A DNA stretch of 64,000 nt, from assembly GCA_020633895.1 (NCBI GenBank), contig JACKCT010000005.1, positions 62,001-126,000 on the forward strand, in the 5' to 3' direction. Position 1 is the first letter of the stretch, and each line of letters begins with the position of its first letter. Shown here piece by piece: positions 60,845-64,000 of the stretch. The position numbers and the translations under genes are program-made. The notes beneath the pieces were generated by a model, which saw only the letters and a program-made list of their open reading frames with translations, was not told the DNA's origin and ran no database searches. The stretch is from Deltaproteobacteria bacterium. GTDB lineage: Bacteria; Lernaellota; Lernaellaia; JACKCT01.

Positions 60845-61072
60845 GGGTCGTTGCGCCGGGGATGAAGGGGAAACCGGGCCTTGCCGCCGCGCGACCGTGG
60901 CCTGTGCTGCAACTTAGAGAATCCGGCGGTTCCTGTCACGGGGGAGGGGGCGTTCGAGCGAACGGGTGTCACACTTTTACGACGACAACGTCGTCGGAAA
61001 GGTGTGCATTCAGCGGCATGTTCACACCCTTTCTCCGCCTTCGGCGTCGCAAGAGTGCGGCACCCGACGCGG
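60845..61072. other. Gap between thpR and glnE, mostly a palindromic repeat
   Basis: 228 bp. The right half is the palindromic element described separately. The left part should hold the glnE promoter, but I see no clear hexamers. No gene seen. Confidence 0.5.
60964..61065. repeat. Palindromic repeat element (two inverted stem-loop units)
   Basis: Starts GGGTGTCACACTTTTACGAC and ends AAGAGTGCGGCACCC. The reverse complement of the right half (GGGTGCCGCACTCTTGCGAC...) aligns to the left half along about 46 bases. Each half contains its own small stem: CGACG-ACAA-CGTCG left and CGCCTTCGGCG right. The best-preserved of three copies in the window; it has no coding capacity. Confidence 0.85.
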
Positions 61073-61645
61073 CTACTCCCCCGTCAACTTCACGCCCGCC
61101 AGCGGGAAATACGTCGCGCCCTCGGGCGACAGATCCGAGCGGTAGAGCACCAACTCCTCGATGGGAAAGGCGCCGAAATCCTGGTGCGCGATGGGGGCCA
61201 GGCGCTTGCGCAGCAGGCCGAGTTGCTTGGGCGATTTGACGCGGGCCAGCGTGATGTGGGGCGTGAACGGCCGCGTCTCCCGAGGCACATGGATCGCCTC
61301 GGCGGCCCGGTCCAGGTCGCCGGCCAGGGCCAGGATCGAATCGAACCCGCCGTCGATCTTCGCATGGATCACCTTGGGCGCCTTGTCGTTGGGAATGGCC
61401 CCGACGCCCACCACCCGCGCGTCGATGGGCGCGCGCTTTTTGCCCAGGATGCGCATCAATTCGGCCAGATGCTCCAATTCGGCGTGCGTCTTGTCGCCGA
61501 GGAACTTCATGGTCAGATGCATATTGCGCGCGGGCACCAGACGCAGGTGGGACAGGTCGCCCAAGTGCGTCGCGGCGGCGTCGACCAGCGCGGCCTCCAC
61601 GTCGCGAGGCAGGGGAACGGCAATGAAGGCGCGGATACCCGTCAT
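61073..61645 (-). CDS. thpR: RNA 2',3'-cyclic phosphodiesterase (2H family)
   Basis: 190 residues, the LigT/ThpR type of 2H phosphoesterase. Both HxT motifs are present (HLTMKFLG and HITLARVK), facing each other across the fold. The N terminus RAFIAVPLP is typical. Cellular role in bacteria is not settled; it hydrolyses 2',3'-cyclic phosphates in vitro in characterised members. Its ATG directly abuts the acyl-CoA synthetase stop (TAAATG). Confidence 0.93.
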   Translation of the reverse strand: MTGIRAFIAVPLPRDVEAALVDAAATHLGDLSHLRLVPARNMHLTMKFLGDKTHAELEHLAELMRILGKKRAPIDARVVGVGAIPNDKAPKVIHAKIDGGFDSILALAGDLDRAAEAIHVPRETRPFTPHITLARVKSPKQLGLLRKRLAPIAHQDFGAFPIEELVLYRSDLSPEGATYFPLAGVKLTGE

Positions 61646-63481
61646 TTAGTAAAGGTGCTCGAGTTCATGGCTGAAGCGCCGGTCGACTTCCTTGCGCCGG
61701 ACCTTCTGCGTGGCGGTCAGCAGGTTGTTTTCCTGCGTGAATTCCACGTCCGAGAGGATGTAGCCGCGAATGCGTTGGTAGGAGGCCATGCGTTTGTTCA
61801 CGTCGTCGACGATCTTGTCGAACAGCTCTCGAACCGCCGGCGAAGCCGCCATGTCCGCGAAGCTCTCGTATGTCTGACCCCGTTTGGCGCCCCAGGTAAA
61901 GATTTCATCCTGCTCGGGCACGATTACGGCGGTCAGGAAGGGCCGGCGATCGCCCACCACGCACGCCTGGGCGACGAATTTGTTGGTGGCGAGGATCGTC
62001 TCGATGTGTCGCGGCGCGACGTTCTTGCCGTTGGAGGTGACGATCAGATCCTTCTTGCGGTCGGTGATCTTCAAGAAGCCGTCCCGGTCGAGCTGGCCGA
62101 TGTCGCCGGTGTGAAACCAGCCGTCCTCGATGACGCCCTTGGTGAGTTGGGGATGGCCCCAGTAGCCGCGCATCACGTTCGGACCGGAGACGAGGATCTC
62201 GCCGTCCTTGGCGATGCGCACTTCCACGCCGTCGATGGACTTGCCCACCGTGCCCAGGCGCAGGGCTCCGGGATGGTTGACGGTGACGACGGGGCTGGTT
62301 TCAGTCAGGCCGTAGCCTTCGTAGAGAGGCAGGCCGATGTTGAAAAAGAACTGGCAGACCGACAGGGCCAACGGCGCGCCGCCGGAAATCATGCAACGCA
62401 GGTTCCCCCCCAGCGAATCGTGGATCGGCTTGAAGACCAGCGCCTTGAACACGCGGCATTGGGCCTCCAACGCCAGGGGCACGGGCTCGTCCTTCTGACG
62501 CCGTTTGAACGCCTCTTCCCCGGCGGCCAGGGCGCGCTCAAAGAGAATCGTCCGGGCCTTGGAGCTTTGTTTCGCCTCTTCGGAGATTCGCGCCTTGAGT
62601 TTTTCGAAGACGCGGGGCACGCCCACGAGAATGGTGGGCTGGACCTCTTTCAAGTCCGCGGCCAGGGCTCCGATGGAGTCGGCGTAGGCGATTGTCGCGC
62701 CGGAGAGCAGGGGCGTGAAATGCCCGGCCGTGCGCTCCAGGCTATGGGAGAGCGGCAGGATCGAGAGCGTCACGTCGTTGTAGCTGATGCGAAACAGCGC
62801 CGCCGCCTCGGCGATGTTGGACAGCAGGTTGCGGTGCGTGAGCATGGCGCCCTTGGCGTCGCCGGTGGTCCCCGAGGTGTAGATCAGCGTGGCCAGGTCC
62901 TCGGGCTGGATTTCCTGCATACGGGCTTCGAGTTTGTCCTCGCCGCCGATGGTTTTGCCCAGGTTGATGACTTCCCAGAAGCTCTTCACGCGCTCGTCCC
63001 GGTCGGTCAGATCGGGAATGGGATCGAAGATGATGACGTGCTCGATCTGGCGCTGGACAATCTTGGATTCCATGGCCTTGGAAAGCTGAAAGTGGTTGGA
63101 CACGGCCAGCACCCGCGCGCCCGAGTCCTTGACGATGTAGCCCACGTCCTTGGCCAGGTTCGTCGAGTAGATCGGCACCAGCACGGCGCCCAGGGATTGG
63201 CAGGCCAGGTCGGTGTAGGCCCAGCAGGGGCGGTTTTCCGACAGGAGCGCCAGCCGGTCGCCCATGTCCACGCCCAGATGCAGCAGGCCCTGCGCGAAAT
63301 GGCGGACGATTTCGTCCACCTCCGCGTACGTGCGGGACATCCAGCTTCCGTCCTTGCGGTAGCGGGTGCATGTGTTTTCGGCGTAGCGGCGAACCGCGTT
63401 GCTCCAACTCACGGCAATGTTTTGATCCAACGCGCGCACCGATCGGGCTCCTCCAGCGTCCACGGGCTCATTATGTGTCAT
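61646..63481 (-). CDS. Long-chain acyl-CoA synthetase (AMP-forming)
   Basis: 611 residues, the FadD15/FAA1-like subgroup of ANL enzymes. P-loop-like YTSGTTGDAKGAMLTHRNL, GYGLTETSPVVT, HTGDIGQLDRDGFLKITDR and the C-terminal NLLTATQKVRRKEV with the catalytic Lys region are present. Activates long-chain fatty acids to acyl-CoA via acyl-AMP, probably at the inner membrane. Upstream is hemW; downstream thpR is coupled. Confidence 0.94.
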   Translation of the reverse strand: MTHNEPVDAGGARSVRALDQNIAVSWSNAVRRYAENTCTRYRKDGSWMSRTYAEVDEIVRHFAQGLLHLGVDMGDRLALLSENRPCWAYTDLACQSLGAVLVPIYSTNLAKDVGYIVKDSGARVLAVSNHFQLSKAMESKIVQRQIEHVIIFDPIPDLTDRDERVKSFWEVINLGKTIGGEDKLEARMQEIQPEDLATLIYTSGTTGDAKGAMLTHRNLLSNIAEAAALFRISYNDVTLSILPLSHSLERTAGHFTPLLSGATIAYADSIGALAADLKEVQPTILVGVPRVFEKLKARISEEAKQSSKARTILFERALAAGEEAFKRRQKDEPVPLALEAQCRVFKALVFKPIHDSLGGNLRCMISGGAPLALSVCQFFFNIGLPLYEGYGLTETSPVVTVNHPGALRLGTVGKSIDGVEVRIAKDGEILVSGPNVMRGYWGHPQLTKGVIEDGWFHTGDIGQLDRDGFLKITDRKKDLIVTSNGKNVAPRHIETILATNKFVAQACVVGDRRPFLTAVIVPEQDEIFTWGAKRGQTYESFADMAASPAVRELFDKIVDDVNKRMASYQRIRGYILSDVEFTQENNLLTATQKVRRKEVDRRFSHELEHLY

Positions 63482-63575
63482 TTATTTCGGGGTGTGAATG
63501 CGGCGGCGAGGCAAGCCGTTCGGGGCTCTGAACGGGGTAGGTTCGTGGCTCTGAAAGGGCGTGAGTGCTTTCCAA
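63482..63575. other. Short gap with partial dispersed repeats
   Basis: Contains GGCAAGCCGTTCGGGGCTCTGA and GTTCGTGGCTCTGA, pieces of the same GGGGCTCTG family found at 2177-2209 and 53273-53305. Lies between hemW and the acyl-CoA synthetase gene. Confidence 0.55.
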
Positions 63576-64000
63576 CTAGACGAACGCCGAAAACACCTCG
63601 TCCGACAAAAAGACCCCCGCCGGAGACAGACGCAGAAGGTCGTCCTCGCGCACCAGGAGTCCGGCGGCGGCCAGGCGGTCAATCTCGGCGCCGAAGCGGC
63701 CGTTGAAATCCAGCGCGAATTCGTCGGCCAGCGGCGCGATGCGCAGCCCATCCAGCCGACGCAGTCCCAGGAAGACCGCCTCGCCCAACGCTTCGTCCCG
63801 AGTCAGCGTTTCGGACTCGATTTCGGCCCGCCCCGCCTCGGCGATACGCGCCATGTACCGCTCCGGGTTTTTGTCGTTGACCGTCCGCCGTCCGAACGGC
63901 GCGCCCGTTGCCCGCCCCATGAACGACACCGCCCCCGCGCCCAGGCCCAGATAGTCCCCCCGCAGCCAGTAATGTTCGTTGTGGCGGCTGCGTCGGCCGT
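63576..64000 (-). CDS. hemW: HemW-like radical SAM protein, C-terminal part (runs off the window)
   Basis: About 141 C-terminal residues are visible; the gene continues past base 64000. SRHNEHYWLRGDYLGLGAGA then VSFMG and the end (LTRDEALGEAVFLGLRRLDG ... LRLSPAGVFLSDEVF) match the C-terminal region of HemW/HemN-like proteins, HemW being a heme chaperone in characterised cases. The radical-SAM CxxxCxxC lies outside the window, so HemW versus HemN cannot be tested directly; the short winged end favours HemW. Confidence 0.88.
   Translation of the reverse strand, partial: GRRSRHNEHYWLRGDYLGLGAGAVSFMGRATGAPFGRRTVNDKNPERYMARIAEAGRAEIESETLTRDEALGEAVFLGLRRLDGLRIAPLADEFALDFNGRFGAEIDRLAAAGLLVREDDLLRLSPAGVFLSDEVFSAFV

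Overview
The window is GC-rich, densely coded, chromosomal DNA from a Gram-negative bacterium. Envelope and lipid genes (PlsB-type acyltransferase, lipoprotein, TrkA/TrkH, exported peptidases), a heat-shock-type sigma factor, giant TPR proteins, a MYXO-CTERM-like sorting tail and secreted proteins with Asp-rich stalks ending in Cys point to a deltaproteobacterial-grade lineage (Myxococcota, Lernaellota or relatives). That placement is inference from gene style; no rRNA is present to test it. About 45 genes are supported, most of them housekeeping. I see no rRNA, tRNA, CRISPR array, prophage or transposase.

Layout. 1-2229: a YfhO-like membrane protein, then a repeat-rich gap. 2230-8037: leuS, then an unusual pentapeptide-repeat/TM/TPR protein on the other strand. 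8038-22831: a leftward cluster reading TPR protein, aroQ, M24 peptidase, an 8.4 kb TPR gene and plsB. The 8.4 kb gene encodes about 2,805 residues built on a strict 54-residue period, with two acidic linkers carrying 13 DLF motifs; it is the most striking object in the window. 22957-28600: two secreted proteins (one a matrixin-like protease), then an NYN-LOTUS RNase-like protein, a secreted M14 carboxypeptidase, and tsaC. 28608-30508: purE and purD. 30598-32371: a HicB-HicA pair and rpoH. 32668-37929: an anchored propeller protein, aspC, coaD-rsmD, a lipoprotein and an HPt protein. 38132-39211: a Cys-rich protein and a TetR regulator behind an operator-like palindrome. 39235-45267: a CheA-like kinase with a truncated P5 domain, an SDF symporter, an exported M3 peptidase and a FitA-VapC module. 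45264-48367: the ribBA-ribH-nusB operon ending in an orphan M17 N-terminal domain. 48518-50682: Kelch and SGNH secreted proteins with Cys tails. 50881-52986: metG. 53333-60844: glnE-trkA-trkH-trkH. 61073-64000: hemW (partial), acyl-CoA synthetase and thpR.

Several clusters look translationally coupled: aroQ/M24 peptidase, ribH/nusB/M17-N, Kelch/SGNH, FitA/VapC and acyl-CoA synthetase/thpR all abut or overlap by a few bases. Non-ATG starts are common. Two convergent gene pairs share a single CTAG as both stop codons.

Intergenic DNA carries at least three families of short dispersed repeats. One includes exact 29- and 32-base copies shared between gaps about 20 kb apart. A second is a palindromic element of about 90-100 bp built from two inverted stem-loop units. 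A third is a GTCAT...ATGAC element. No mobile-element gene accompanies any of them.
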